From Anaerolineae bacterium (GTDB lineage Bacteria > Chloroflexota > Anaerolineae > B4-G1 > SLSP01): a DNA stretch of 18,869 nt. The stretch is taken from positions 1-18,869 of the forward strand of contig JAGHDT010000128.1 in the NCBI GenBank assembly GCA_021159805.1, given 5' to 3'. Positions 12,264-18,869 of the stretch are shown here, one piece after another. Position numbers and translations under genes: made by a program. Positions within the stretch are counted from its first letter, which is position 1. Each line of letters starts with the position of its first letter. The notes beneath the pieces were generated by a model. It made no database searches. It had not been told where the DNA came from and saw only the letters and a program-made list of their open reading frames with translations.

Positions 12264-14627
12264 ATGAACACTTGCATAAGGCGTACTTGGATAGGCTTGC
12301 TGGCGATGCTTGGGATGACCGCTATCCTCGCCGGATGTGCTGATGGGCAGATCTTTCCTGGTCTTGGCCGAGCAACCGAGACGCCGACATTGACGCCCTC
12401 TCCAGCAGCAACGGCAACTCTGACGCCGACCCCGACGGCGACTCCTACCCCGACGCCGGTGCCGGCTGAGGTGCTCATAGCGGCTGATCGGGCGGCCTTC
12501 ATTGGGGATTGGGATAGCGCGGCGACGATCTATCAGCAGTTACTGACGCATCTGGAGGCGACGCAGGATCAGGCTGCCGACGCGACTTTGGGACTGGCCA
12601 AGGTCTATATTGCTCAAGGTGCCTATGAGGCCGCTGTTGACATGTTGACCGCGCCCGCAACCGGCGCGTCGGGCGACAGCGCCGCTTCGCTCAACGCCTT
12701 CGATGCGCAGGTCCTGTTGGGAGATGCCCTGCGCGCCTCCGGCGCTCATATTTCTGCCACACTGCACTATTCCGCTGCGTTGCAGGCCGAGCCTATGCTC
12801 TTGCTGTACATCAATGAGTGGATGGGAGATGCGTACGCTGCTGCCGGTGAGTATGTGCGTGCTACCGAGGTCTACTCTGCCGCATTGGAGGTCGCCGAGA
12901 CGGCGCCTGAGCAGGTCTGGCTGTTGGAGAAGATGGCTGTCGCGGCCTCTGCCATCGGCGACTACGAAGGTGCCATTGGGTATTACGATGTGATCCTGTC
13001 GATTGCCAAGATCCCGAAGTATCGTGCTCGCATTATGTACCAGGCGGCCGAGACATCGCTGCTCTATGGGGAGACGGCTTCGGCCTACCAGCAGATGCTC
13101 GCGCTGGTTGTCGCTTACCCGAAGACGGATCAGGCGTACGAGGCGTTGGTCACCCTGGTGGAGGCCGGGCAGCCTGTCGACGATATGGTGCGGGGTGTGG
13201 TGGACTATCACGCCGAGGCGTATGGCCCTGCCGTGCTGGCCTTCGCACGCGTGGTGATGGGTGATCCGGACCACGATGGTGAAGCGCATTATTTCGCCGG
13301 GCTCTCATATCTTGAGGCCGGCAGTCCTGAACTGGCCCTGGCCGAGTTCGAGATGCTGATTGATACGCATCCTGATGACCCTCTGGTTCCGGATGCGTGG
13401 TTCGGGAAGGCCCTGGCCGTGGCAGACTTGGGGCATACCGGGGCACGCCTGGAGGCTGCGGATCTCTTAGTGGAGCTGGCTGAGCGCTATCCCGATGATT
13501 CACGCGCGCCAGAGACCCGTTTTTGGGCTGGGGTGGAACGCTACCGCGCGGGTGCTGTTGAGGATGCACAGACCGCTTGGCAGGATCTGATCCTCTGGTA
13601 CCCTGATGCCGAACGTACACAAGCGGCATGGTACTGGATGGGTAAGACGTATCTGGCCGCCGGGGAAGCCCTGAGCGCGACCGAGGCGCTGAGCCAGGCG
13701 GCTGCGTTGGCCCCATGGGATTTCTACGGGCTGCAGGCTGCCAGCCTGATGGCCGGTGAGGATCCTTTCCCTCAGGATGTCGAGTTGGTGGTCGCCTGCG
13801 ATACCCCTGAAGCACAGGAGGAAGCAGAGAAGTGGCTGACTGAGTGGCTTGACCTGGCGCCCGAGGCAGCTGTCGGCGCGTTGCCGGCATCGGTGCTGAA
13901 CGACGTTCGGTGGCGTCGGGGCGTCTTGCTGCTTCGAGTGGGGCACTTTGATGAGGGCCGCAGTGAACTCGAGAAGCTGCGTGAGGCTGCGGCTGAGGAT
14001 CCACTGGCGCAGTACCGGCTGGCGCTGGCGTTCCGTGACCTCAGGCTCTATCGCTCCTCGATTCTTGCGGCCACCACCCTGTGGCGCCTATCGCCGGCGG
14101 AGGATTTGACCACGCTGCCGCGGTTCATCGGGTGTCTGGTCTACCCGACCTATTACAGTGATCTGGTGGAGCGTGAGGCTGCCGCAGAAGATCTGGCGCC
14201 CCTCTTTGTCTATGCCCTGTTGCGCCAGGAGAGCCTTTTTGAAGGCCCTGCTACATCTTTCGCTGCTGCGCGTGGCCTGATGCAGGTCATTCCCCCGACT
14301 GGTGCCGGCATTGCTCAGGCATTGGGCTGGCCGCCGAACTACGAGGCCGCGGATCTCTATCGCCCGATGGTCAGCGTGCGCTTCGGCGTCACCTATCTGG
14401 CGGAGCAGCGCGACGCGATCGATGGGAATATGTTTGCGGCGATGGCAGCGTACAACGGCGGACCGGGCAATTCGTATCGGTGGTGGCAGATGGCGGAGGG
14501 TGATCCGGATCTCTTCGTGGAACTGATTGACTTCTCTGAGACGCGGCTCTATGTGCGGTTGATCCGCGAGCAGTTCGCCGCGTACCGGTGGCTCTACTCG
14601 GACAACGATGGCCGTGGGGTACCGTGA
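12264..14627 (+). CDS. lipoprotein soluble lytic transglycosylase with TPR-like repeats (Slt70-like)
   Basis: The 787-residue protein cleaves the MurNAc-GlcNAc bond of peptidoglycan to leave 1,6-anhydro ends. A lipoprotein signal (MNTCIRRTWIGLLAMLGMTAILAGC, split as an n-region with two Arg, a hydrophobic core and lipobox ILAG|C25) leads to a Thr/Pro linker at about 35-66 (TPTPTATPTPTPVP). Residues about 70-630 are helical tandem repeats of TPR type. The C-terminal SLT domain has the catalytic Glu in LLRQESLF (Glu656), GLMQVIPPT, and AAYNGGPGN. I chose the ATG at 12264 because it gives the complete lipoprotein signal and sits at the predicted transcription start; the frame opens earlier (12183), but those codons are repeat DNA. 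Spore- or division-specific roles cannot be told. Confidence 0.93.
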   Translation: MNTCIRRTWIGLLAMLGMTAILAGCADGQIFPGLGRATETPTLTPSPAATATLTPTPTATPTPTPVPAEVLIAADRAAFIGDWDSAATIYQQLLTHLEATQDQAADATLGLAKVYIAQGAYEAAVDMLTAPATGASGDSAASLNAFDAQVLLGDALRASGAHISATLHYSAALQAEPMLLLYINEWMGDAYAAAGEYVRATEVYSAALEVAETAPEQVWLLEKMAVAASAIGDYEGAIGYYDVILSIAKIPKYRARIMYQAAETSLLYGETASAYQQMLALVVAYPKTDQAYEALVTLVEAGQPVDDMVRGVVDYHAEAYGPAVLAFARVVMGDPDHDGEAHYFAGLSYLEAGSPELALAEFEMLIDTHPDDPLVPDAWFGKALAVADLGHTGARLEAADLLVELAERYPDDSRAPETRFWAGVERYRAGAVEDAQTAWQDLILWYPDAERTQAAWYWMGKTYLAAGEALSATEALSQAAALAPWDFYGLQAASLMAGEDPFPQDVELVVACDTPEAQEEAEKWLTEWLDLAPEAAVGALPASVLNDVRWRRGVLLLRVGHFDEGRSELEKLREAAAEDPLAQYRLALAFRDLRLYRSSILAATTLWRLSPAEDLTTLPRFIGCLVYPTYYSDLVEREAAAEDLAPLFVYALLRQESLFEGPATSFAAARGLMQVIPPTGAGIAQALGWPPNYEAADLYRPMVSVRFGVTYLAEQRDAIDGNMFAAMAAYNGGPGNSYRWWQMAEGDPDLFVELIDFSETRLYVRLIREQFAAYRWLYSDNDGRGVP

Positions 14628-14650
14628 CTGTACTGTAGGGCCGTCACGGT
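14621..14650. terminator. hairpin between convergent genes
   Basis: The arms ACCGTGAC (14621-14628) and GTCACGGT (14643-14650) make a perfect 8-bp stem with a 14-nt loop that overlaps the lytic transglycosylase stop codon. It lies between convergent genes (stops at 14627 and 14661) and could serve both, but there is no T-run. Confidence 0.45.
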
Positions 14651-14660
14651 GCCGGACGCA

Positions 14661-15401
14661 TCATTCTGAAATGAGCGGCCGCTTGCTGGGCATTCCCGGT
14701 CGCCGCGGATAGCGCTCAGGGGTTGCCGCGATCTTGTCGACCAAGACCAGGTAGCGGGTCTCATTGATCCCACGAAGGTCCACGGAGATTAGCCGCCGGA
14801 TTTGGCCCCCTAACTGCTTCAGCGCGTAGTCGCTGCGGTGAGCTTCGGCCGGTGCGCTCTCACCCTTCTGAGCCAGCGCTCTCCCACTGACTTGCAGCAG
14901 TGGGAGAAGATACTCCATCAAAATGGGCAGGTCGGCGACCGCCCGCGCCAGTGCCCAGTCATACTGTTGGCGGTGCGTTGGGTCGTGGCCCAGCTCCTCG
15001 GCTCGCCCGTGGATGATCGTGACGTCCTCAAGTCCCAGCTCGTCGACGACGTGCTGCAGAAAATGGGTCTTCTTTGCGGTTGCTTCCAGGAGCGTCAGCT
15101 TCATTCCGGGGCATACGATCTTGAGTGGAATCCCTGGAAGTCCAGCGCCGGTGCCGACATCAATGATGCGCTTGCCGGCGAAGTTCTCTCCAGATTCCAG
15201 CGCGAGGAGACAAGAGAGAGAGTCCAAGAAGTGGCGGATCTGGATACCGGTTTCATCGGTGATGGCAGTGAGGTTGAAGCGTTTGTTCCATTCGATGAGC
15301 TGGTGCTGGTAGGTGCGTAGGGCGTCCAGATGCTCCGCGCGCAGTGAGATCCGTAGTTCCTGTGCTCCAGCTATAAGTTCTTGCACGACATCATCCCTCA
15401 C
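14661..15401 (-). CDS. rsmG: 16S rRNA (guanine527-N7)-methyltransferase RsmG
   Basis: RsmG (GidB) methylates N7 of G527 in 16S rRNA using S-adenosylmethionine; its loss gives low-level streptomycin resistance in many bacteria. The 246-residue product has YQHQLIEWNKRFNLTAI (31-47), RHFLDSL (56-62), the SAM motif IDVGTGAGLPGIPL (80-93) and LLEATAKKTHFL, then HGRAEEL and WALARAVADLPIL, all in family order. Length is normal. The GTG at 15401 begins directly after an AGGTGA; the GTG five codons on (15386) is better spaced from GAGGGA and could be the true start. It is transcribed alone, divergent from the GNAT gene and convergent with the lytic transglycosylase. Confidence 0.95.
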   Translation of the reverse strand: MRDDVVQELIAGAQELRISLRAEHLDALRTYQHQLIEWNKRFNLTAITDETGIQIRHFLDSLSCLLALESGENFAGKRIIDVGTGAGLPGIPLKIVCPGMKLTLLEATAKKTHFLQHVVDELGLEDVTIIHGRAEELGHDPTHRQQYDWALARAVADLPILMEYLLPLLQVSGRALAQKGESAPAEAHRSDYALKQLGGQIRRLISVDLRGINETRYLVLVDKIAATPERYPRRPGMPSKRPLISE

Positions 15402-15470
15402 TCACCTGTCTCTGTGTTGTCGATTTGGTTTGTCTGCAGTCCGGGTTCGACAGTTCAGCGCGAGGAGACC

Positions 15471-15479
15471 ATTATACCA
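15471..15479 (-). promoter_or_regulatory. extended -10 promoter for rsmG
   Basis: The minus strand reads TGG-TATAAT, a perfect -10 with the TGn extension. The -35 region has no good match, which is usual for extended -10 promoters. The start would be near 15464, with a leader of about 63 nt. Confidence 0.6.
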
Positions 15480-15614
15480 GCAATCCACCTGGGAAATAAC
15501 CACCTGCTCCAGGGAGCATTCCAGAATGGATGCGTATGCCCGCGAAAGCCCCATCGTCAGACCGTCAGTTTGTCGGTTGCCCATTCCTGAACGCACCTGC
15601 TATGGAGGCGGACT

Positions 15615-15642
15615 TTGTGGATTCGTCAAAGCCCGGTATAAT
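15615..15642 (+). promoter_or_regulatory. promoter for the GNAT-family gene
   Basis: A perfect -10 TATAAT (15637-15642) lies 16 bp after a weak -35 TTGTGG (15615-15620). The predicted start near 15649 gives a leader of about 27 nt that contains AGGAGG (15666-15671). Confidence 0.6.
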
Positions 15643-15675
15643 GCTGGCGGAGTTCAGTGCCGTGCAGGAGGATAT

Positions 15676-16185
15676 GTGGCATCAGAATTCAAGGTTCGGA
15701 GAGCGCGGCTGTCGGATGCCGCGGCCATTGCCCAATTCGTCAATGCTGCTCAGTCAGGAAGACCTTCTGCTCTTGAGGTCACGCGGTCGAGTGTTATCGA
15801 GCGCTTTGGCCAGATCGGGTTTGTGGTTGTTGAGCATACCGGTGAGTTGGTCGGCCTATTGGGCTGGCAGGTTGAGAACCTGATTGTGGGTGTCACCGAC
15901 ACCTTGGTCGCTTCGTCTGTGGCCGATCCGATGGCTGTGGCCCGTGCTCTGGTGAGCCATATGGAGGCCGCGGCTCTTGATCTCCGGGCTGAGGTCGTGT
16001 TGCTCTTCTTGCCCGCTGATTCCCGCCCCGAATTGGTGGCATTCTGGCATGGTTTGGGCTACGAGTTTACGTGTGTTGATGACTTACATAGGGCCAGTCG
16101 CGAGGCCATAGCTGAGAGCGGCCTGGATGCGCGGAATGTGATGAGCAAGCTTCTGCGAGAGGACGCTGTTCAACGGTCTATGTAA
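15676..16185 (+). CDS. GNAT-fold acetyltransferase-like protein
   Basis: The 169-residue protein has the outline of the GCN5-related N-acetyltransferase fold: FKVRRARLSDAAAIAQFVNAA at the N-terminus, FVVVEHTGELVGLLGWQVENLIVGVTDTLVAS as the central strands, a helix starting PMAVARALVSHMEAAA, and the late strand-helix ELVAFWHGLGYEF, typical of motif B. The usual Q/R-x-x-G-x-G/A acetyl-CoA loop is not clear before the helix (the place reads SSVADPMAVAR), so it may bind acyl-CoA unusually or be non-catalytic. I chose the GTG at 15676 because AGGAGG lies four nucleotides upstream and the N-terminal strand starts just after it; the frame is open far upstream, but that part is antisense to rsmG. The small membrane protein gene follows 62 bp on. 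Confidence 0.75.
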   Translation: MASEFKVRRARLSDAAAIAQFVNAAQSGRPSALEVTRSSVIERFGQIGFVVVEHTGELVGLLGWQVENLIVGVTDTLVASSVADPMAVARALVSHMEAAALDLRAEVVLLFLPADSRPELVAFWHGLGYEFTCVDDLHRASREAIAESGLDARNVMSKLLREDAVQRSM

Positions 16186-16247
16186 GGGTACACAGGTCTG
16201 TGGTGATCCCGCAACCAAACTGGCGATATTTTGGAGGCAGTGAGCGA

Positions 16248-16568
16248 ATGGAAAAGATCAAGCGATTTGTGAATGAGCACCCGCAGTGGACATCCTGGAT
16301 CGTATTGGCGATCGGTATGGTTGCGATCTTGGTGTGGTCGGCGCGTGATGTGGGGCTGTTGCCCGGACAGTGGGCTGCGCTGATCATTGCGACGATTCTG
16401 GTAGCGGGCTTGGCTGTCTGGATCATTGGGTGGGAGGATGAGGAGGACGTGTCCACAGAGGATCAGCCCGCAGAGGACGTGTCTGCAGAGGATCAGCCCA
16501 CAGAGGACGTGTCTGCTGAAGAGCCTGTTGAGGACGTAGCCGCTGAGTCATCGGAGTCCGAGGCTTAG
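16248..16568 (+). CDS. small two-helix membrane protein with an acidic repeat tail
   Basis: I do not recognise the family. The 106-residue protein has a short basic start (MEKIKRFVNEHPQW), two hydrophobic helices (about 17-33, WIVLAIGMVAILVWSA, and 44-63, ALIIATILVAGLAVWII) joined by a short loop, and then a strongly acidic tail built from ten-residue repeats (EDVSAEDQPT, EDVSTEDQPA, EDVSAEEPV). The tail has no Lys or Arg. GGAGG (16233-16237) lies ten nucleotides before the ATG. It follows the GNAT gene and precedes an intrinsic terminator, so the two may form a small operon. The basic N-terminus suggests that both ends are in the cytosol, which would place the acidic tail inside. Confidence 0.75.
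   Translation: MEKIKRFVNEHPQWTSWIVLAIGMVAILVWSARDVGLLPGQWAALIIATILVAGLAVWIIGWEDEEDVSTEDQPAEDVSAEDQPTEDVSAEEPVEDVAAESSESEA
16443..16529 (+). repeat. 30-bp coding tandem repeat in the small membrane protein gene
   Basis: Units start at 16443, 16473 and 16503, each beginning GAGGACGTGTC. The first two differ at four positions, the third is shortened and more diverged, and a fourth start GAGGACGTAGC lies at 16530. The length is a multiple of three, so the frame is kept. It encodes the acidic ten-residue repeats. Confidence 0.85.
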
Positions 16569-16684
16569 TTACCCGGCGGCTCTTGTGATGTGAATGCAGC
16601 CCACTGACCAACGTGGCGTCTGCTGGATTGGATTGCACAGTTATTGCCTGGCCAAGGTGCTCGGATGCTGTGGGTCGTCGCACG
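16569..16684. other. short gap after the small membrane protein gene, nothing identified
   Basis: These 116 bp separate the membrane protein stop from the terminator at 16685. I looked for tRNA, SRP RNA and riboswitch-like elements and found none. Confidence 0.4.
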
Positions 16685-16711
16685 CACCCCCGTCATTGAC
16701 GGGGGTGTTTT
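16685..16711 (+). terminator. intrinsic terminator
   Basis: The arms CACCCCCGTC (16685-16694) and GACGGGGGTG (16698-16707) form a perfect 10-bp GC-rich stem with a three-base loop, followed by TTTT and TGT. This is the clearest terminator in the window. It separates the GNAT/small membrane protein unit from the signal peptidase operon. Confidence 0.9.
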
Positions 16712-16814
16712 GTATCGAGCTTCCTTCGCGTCGAAACTGTGGCACGGCGATGTATGTACCGGACGGCTGCAGGCGAGAGTCCCATAAGTTTCGATTCGGT
16801 GTTGGAGACAGGGG

Positions 16815-16842
16815 TTGTCCTCACCTCGACATGAACTATAAT
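16815..16842 (+). promoter_or_regulatory. promoter for the signal peptidase-deoC operon
   Basis: TTGTCC (16815-16820), 16 bp, TATAAT (16837-16842). The -10 is perfect. The start would be near 16849, leaving about 23 nt to the TTG start codon with GGAGGT in between. Confidence 0.7.
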
Positions 16843-16871
16843 CCCAACCCAGGGTGATCGGAGGTAGGATA

Positions 16872-17495
16872 TTGATCAACGAGCAGACGGGAGAGGCTTT
16901 CGAACCGGGTGCGGTGACTGAGGATGATCAGGAGCCCTCGATCAGTCGATCCTTTGGGTTCCGCTCCTGGCTACAGGATACGCTGGAGACTTTGCTCCTG
17001 GCTGCTATCCTCTTTCTTGTGATAAACATGCTTACCGGACGTTACCAGGTCCACGGTCAGAGCATGGAACCAAGCTTGCACGATGGCCAATACTTGATTG
17101 CGAGCAAGGTTGCTTATTGGCTGCAGACGCCCGAGCGCGGCGATGTGGTTGTTTTGGACCCGCCGAACCGCGACAGCGGTATCCCCTATATCAAGCGCGT
17201 CATCGGCTTGCCGGGAGATCTGGTTGAGGTGCGTGATCAGCGTGTCTGGGTGAATGGTATCGCACTGAATGAGCCCTACACCAGCGCGCCGCCGAACTAT
17301 GACGGGAACTGGGTTGTAGCCACTGCGGAATACCTTGTGTTTGGGGATAACCGCAACAACTCGAGCGATTCACATTCCTGGGGTCTGTTGCCGGAGGAGA
17401 ATATTGTTGGCAAGGCTTTTTTCTTGTACTGGCCACCGGAGTCTTGGGGCAAGATCCCTCACTATACTTTTCCTGAGTTAGAATCTGAACAATAG
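16872..17495 (+). CDS. lepB: signal peptidase I (first of two tandem paralogues)
   Basis: Signal peptidase I removes signal peptides from exported proteins on the outer face of the membrane. The 207-residue protein has a cytosolic acidic N-terminus, one TM helix (about 40-54, TLLLAAILFLVINML) and the catalytic domain: HGQSMEPSL with nucleophile Ser64, PYIKRVIGLPGD with general base Lys108, and box E VFGDNRNNSSDSHSWG. The single helix and short length are typical of Gram-positive-type enzymes. I chose the TTG at 16872 because GGAGGT (16860-16865) lies six nucleotides upstream; the GTG at 16854 would place that site inside the gene. It leads a compact operon with a second signal peptidase 11 nt downstream. 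Confidence 0.95.
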   Translation: MINEQTGEAFEPGAVTEDDQEPSISRSFGFRSWLQDTLETLLLAAILFLVINMLTGRYQVHGQSMEPSLHDGQYLIASKVAYWLQTPERGDVVVLDPPNRDSGIPYIKRVIGLPGDLVEVRDQRVWVNGIALNEPYTSAPPNYDGNWVVATAEYLVFGDNRNNSSDSHSWGLLPEENIVGKAFFLYWPPESWGKIPHYTFPELESEQ

Positions 17496-17506
17496 TGGTG
17501 TAAAAT

Positions 17507-18118
17507 GTGAACACTTCCGGCATTTCGACGGCCGAGGTCCATGCCAGTCCCGAGGTTGTACAAGAACCAAGGCGCGCAGGGGCAGCGTGGGCCTGGATCC
17601 GTGATATTGTTGAGACCCTGGTCTTGGCGGCGATCATCTTTGTGCTGGTCAATACGCTGACCGGGAGGTACGAAGTTCAGTCAATCAGTATGGAGCCAAC
17701 CTTGCACGAAGGGCAGTATCTGATCGTGAGCAAGGTGGCTTATTGGTTGCACGAGCCGCAGCGTGGGGACATCGTGGTGTTGGACCCTCCGGATCACCGG
17801 AGCGTGATTCCCTATATCAAGCGTGTGATTGGTCTGCCTGGTGAGCATATGGTTGTCCGTGATGGGCGGGTCTGGATCGATGGCGTCGCCCTCAATGAGC
17901 CCTATGTGAGTGGTCCGGCTCTCTATCAAGAGGATGTCATTCTGGGGCCGGATGAGTACCTGGTGCTGGGAGACAACCGCAACAACTCCAGCGACTCTCA
18001 CGTGTGGGGGACCCTGCCTGCAGACAATATCTTGGGCAAGACGGTCTTTCGTTATTGGCCGCCGGAGAAATGGGGCATGATGCCTCACTATCGCTTCCCG
18101 GAACTGGAGGAGATGTGA
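17507..18118 (+). CDS. lepB: signal peptidase I (second of two tandem paralogues)
   Basis: This is a clear paralogue of the preceding gene. The 203-residue protein has one TM helix (about 36-52, ETLVLAAIIFVLVNTL), QSISMEPTLHEGQYL with nucleophile Ser61, IPYIKRVIGLPGE with Lys105, and LGDNRNNSSDSHVWG. The catalytic domains of the two are alike over their whole length, while the N-terminal 30 residues are unrelated. The start is a GTG at 17507, without a good ribosome site and only 11 nt after the first gene, so it probably depends on coupled translation. Its TGA overlaps the deoC ATG by one base. Confidence 0.95.
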   Translation: MNTSGISTAEVHASPEVVQEPRRAGAAWAWIRDIVETLVLAAIIFVLVNTLTGRYEVQSISMEPTLHEGQYLIVSKVAYWLHEPQRGDIVVLDPPDHRSVIPYIKRVIGLPGEHMVVRDGRVWIDGVALNEPYVSGPALYQEDVILGPDEYLVLGDNRNNSSDSHVWGTLPADNILGKTVFRYWPPEKWGMMPHYRFPELEEM

Positions 18119-18786
18119 TGAATCGCCAAGAGTTGGCACGCTGTATCGACCATACACTGTTGAAGCCTGAGGCCACGCCTGATGCCGTGGCGCAGGTCTG
18201 CCGCGAGGCTGTAGCCTATCATTTTGCGGCAGTCTGTGTCAACCCCGTTTTTGTGCCGCTGGTAGCCAAGGAACTCGCAGGCAGTGATGTGGCCGTTTGC
18301 TCGGTGGTTGGCTTCCCCCTCGGCGCGACATCCACGGCGTCCAAGGTCTGCGAGACGGAATTGGCCGTGGCCAAAGGAGCGACCGAGATCGATATGGTGA
18401 TTCCTGTGGGGTTGCTTAAGGCGGGCAAGACGACAGAAGTGCGTGAGGACGTCGCCGCTGTGGCGGCTGTGTGTCATGGTCAGGGCGCGATTCTCAAGGT
18501 CATATTGGAGACGGCCCTGCTGACGGATGACGAGAAGGTGACCGCGTGCAAGCTCTGCCAGGAGGCTGGCGCTGATTATGTCAAGACGTCCACCGGTTTC
18601 TCCACCGGCGGGGCAACGGCTGCTGACATTGCACTGATGCGCAAGACGGTCGGCCCCGACATGGGCGTCAAGGCTGCCGGTGGCATCCACAACTACGCAG
18701 AAGCTATGGCAATGATTGAGGCCGGGGCCACGCGTATCGGTGCGAGCAAGGGTATTGCCATTGTCGGGGGGGCGCCTGAGTCATGA
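18118..18786 (+). CDS. deoC: deoxyribose-phosphate aldolase
   Basis: DeoC splits 2-deoxyribose 5-phosphate into glyceraldehyde 3-phosphate and acetaldehyde in deoxynucleoside breakdown. The 222-residue product has the N-terminal CIDHTLLKPEAT, EIDMVIPVG (90-98, with Asp92), GADYVKTSTGFSTGGAT with the Schiff-base Lys156, and MGVKAAGGI with Lys185, all expected for class I DERA. Length is that of the short bacterial form. The ATG at 18118 shares one base with the stop of the second signal peptidase, and GGAGGAG precedes it. Being in this operon links it to neither export nor peptidases in any known way. The next gene overlaps its stop by four bases. Confidence 0.97.
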   Translation: MNRQELARCIDHTLLKPEATPDAVAQVCREAVAYHFAAVCVNPVFVPLVAKELAGSDVAVCSVVGFPLGATSTASKVCETELAVAKGATEIDMVIPVGLLKAGKTTEVREDVAAVAAVCHGQGAILKVILETALLTDDEKVTACKLCQEAGADYVKTSTGFSTGGATAADIALMRKTVGPDMGVKAAGGIHNYAEAMAMIEAGATRIGASKGIAIVGGAPES

Positions 18787-18869
18787 CCTATAGTTGTCCC
18801 AAGTGTAACTTCGGCACGCTGAAACCCACTCAGATCACGTATCTGCGCCGGTGGGAGGATCAGATGGTC
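18783..18869 (+). CDS. small zinc-ribbon protein, YgiT type (partial, C-terminus beyond the right edge)
   Basis: Twenty-nine codons are visible, starting with an ATG whose ATGA overlaps the deoC stop. The sequence MTYSCPKCNFGTLKPTQITY carries one CxxC knuckle and the spacing to GTLKP seen in YgiT-type zinc-finger domains, which often pair with a partner toxin or act as small stand-alone proteins. The second CxxC would lie past the edge. Whether it is an antitoxin cannot be decided here. Confidence 0.6.
   Translation, partial: MTYSCPKCNFGTLKPTQITYLRRWEDQMV

Larger units (their letters stand above)
15402..15675. other. intergenic region with divergent promoters for rsmG and the GNAT gene
   Basis: Between the two divergent genes I see an rsmG promoter (15471-15479), the GNAT promoter (15615-15642) and the GNAT ribosome site. 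The middle, about 15500-15600, shows no repeat or gene. Open frames crossing it have no recognisable product. Confidence 0.5.

Noticed and set aside
12540..13289. Minus-strand open frame of 249 codons opposite the lytic transglycosylase.
   Set aside because: It is antisense to a gene with clear TPR-like and SLT domains and has no recognisable motif.
13150..14004. Minus-strand open frame of 284 codons opposite the lytic transglycosylase.
   Set aside because: Its low-complexity Pro/Arg/Gln/Ser composition is what the third-position bias of the real gene produces on the other strand.
16569..16871. Possible small RNA or riboswitch before the signal peptidase operon.
   Set aside because: The only clear structure is an intrinsic terminator that fits the end of the upstream unit. 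It lies upstream of the promoter at 16815, so it cannot be part of the operon leader.
17478..17506. A -10-like TGGTGTAAAAT just before the second signal peptidase, suggesting a leaderless internal promoter.
   Set aside because: Transcription would start about seven bases downstream, inside the gene, and there is no good -35. Coupling with the first gene is simpler.

Overview
The window looks like a piece of a Chloroflexota (Anaerolineae-like) chromosome. This is inferred from gene content and style: an AmaP-type membrane anchor, a Thr/Pro-rich linker directly behind a lipobox in a lytic transglycosylase, tandem type I signal peptidases, a large membrane-spanning beta-propeller protein, high G+C, many GTG/TTG starts and GC-rich hairpin repeats in intergenic DNA. 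No phage, plasmid, transposase, CRISPR, rRNA or tRNA signal was seen.

Layout. (1) 1-3293, minus strand: thiI (4-thiouridine/thiazole sulfur transfer), a UbiD-family decarboxylase, and an AmaP-like two-helix membrane protein that runs off the left edge; the last two are 10 nt apart. (2) 3294-4434: a gene-free stretch of over 1.1 kb with a composite hairpin repeat array. (3) 4435-5541, plus strand: a GT4 glycosyltransferase with a dyad-bearing upstream region. (4) 5567-11699, minus strand: a dihydroorotate-dehydrogenase-like flavoprotein followed by PduO-type corrinoid adenosyltransferase; then surE; then an 821-residue membrane protein (degenerate PP2C-like cytosolic part, disordered linker, one TM helix, outside beta-propeller) whose stop codon overlaps the start of thpR. 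(5) 11700-12263: a second copy of the repeat array, ending 7 nt before a good promoter. (6) 12264-14627, plus strand: a lipoprotein Slt70-like lytic transglycosylase that appears to be leaderless, converging on rsmG (minus, 14661-15401). (7) 15676-18869, plus strand: a GNAT-fold protein and a small acidic-tailed membrane protein, an intrinsic terminator, then a tightly packed operon of two signal peptidase I paralogues, deoC, and a YgiT-type zinc-ribbon protein cut by the right edge.

Most genes are housekeeping: tRNA and rRNA modification, nucleotide salvage (surE, deoC), cofactor metabolism (pduO, UbiD), envelope maintenance (signal peptidases, lytic transglycosylase, AmaP-like protein) and RNA 2',3'-cyclic phosphate processing (thpR). 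The items most worth following up are the phosphatase-like/propeller membrane protein, the composite intergenic repeat family found in two divergent promoter regions, the leaderless lytic transglycosylase promoter next to a repeat, and the dihydroorotate-dehydrogenase-like protein that lacks the usual catalytic Cys/Ser motif.
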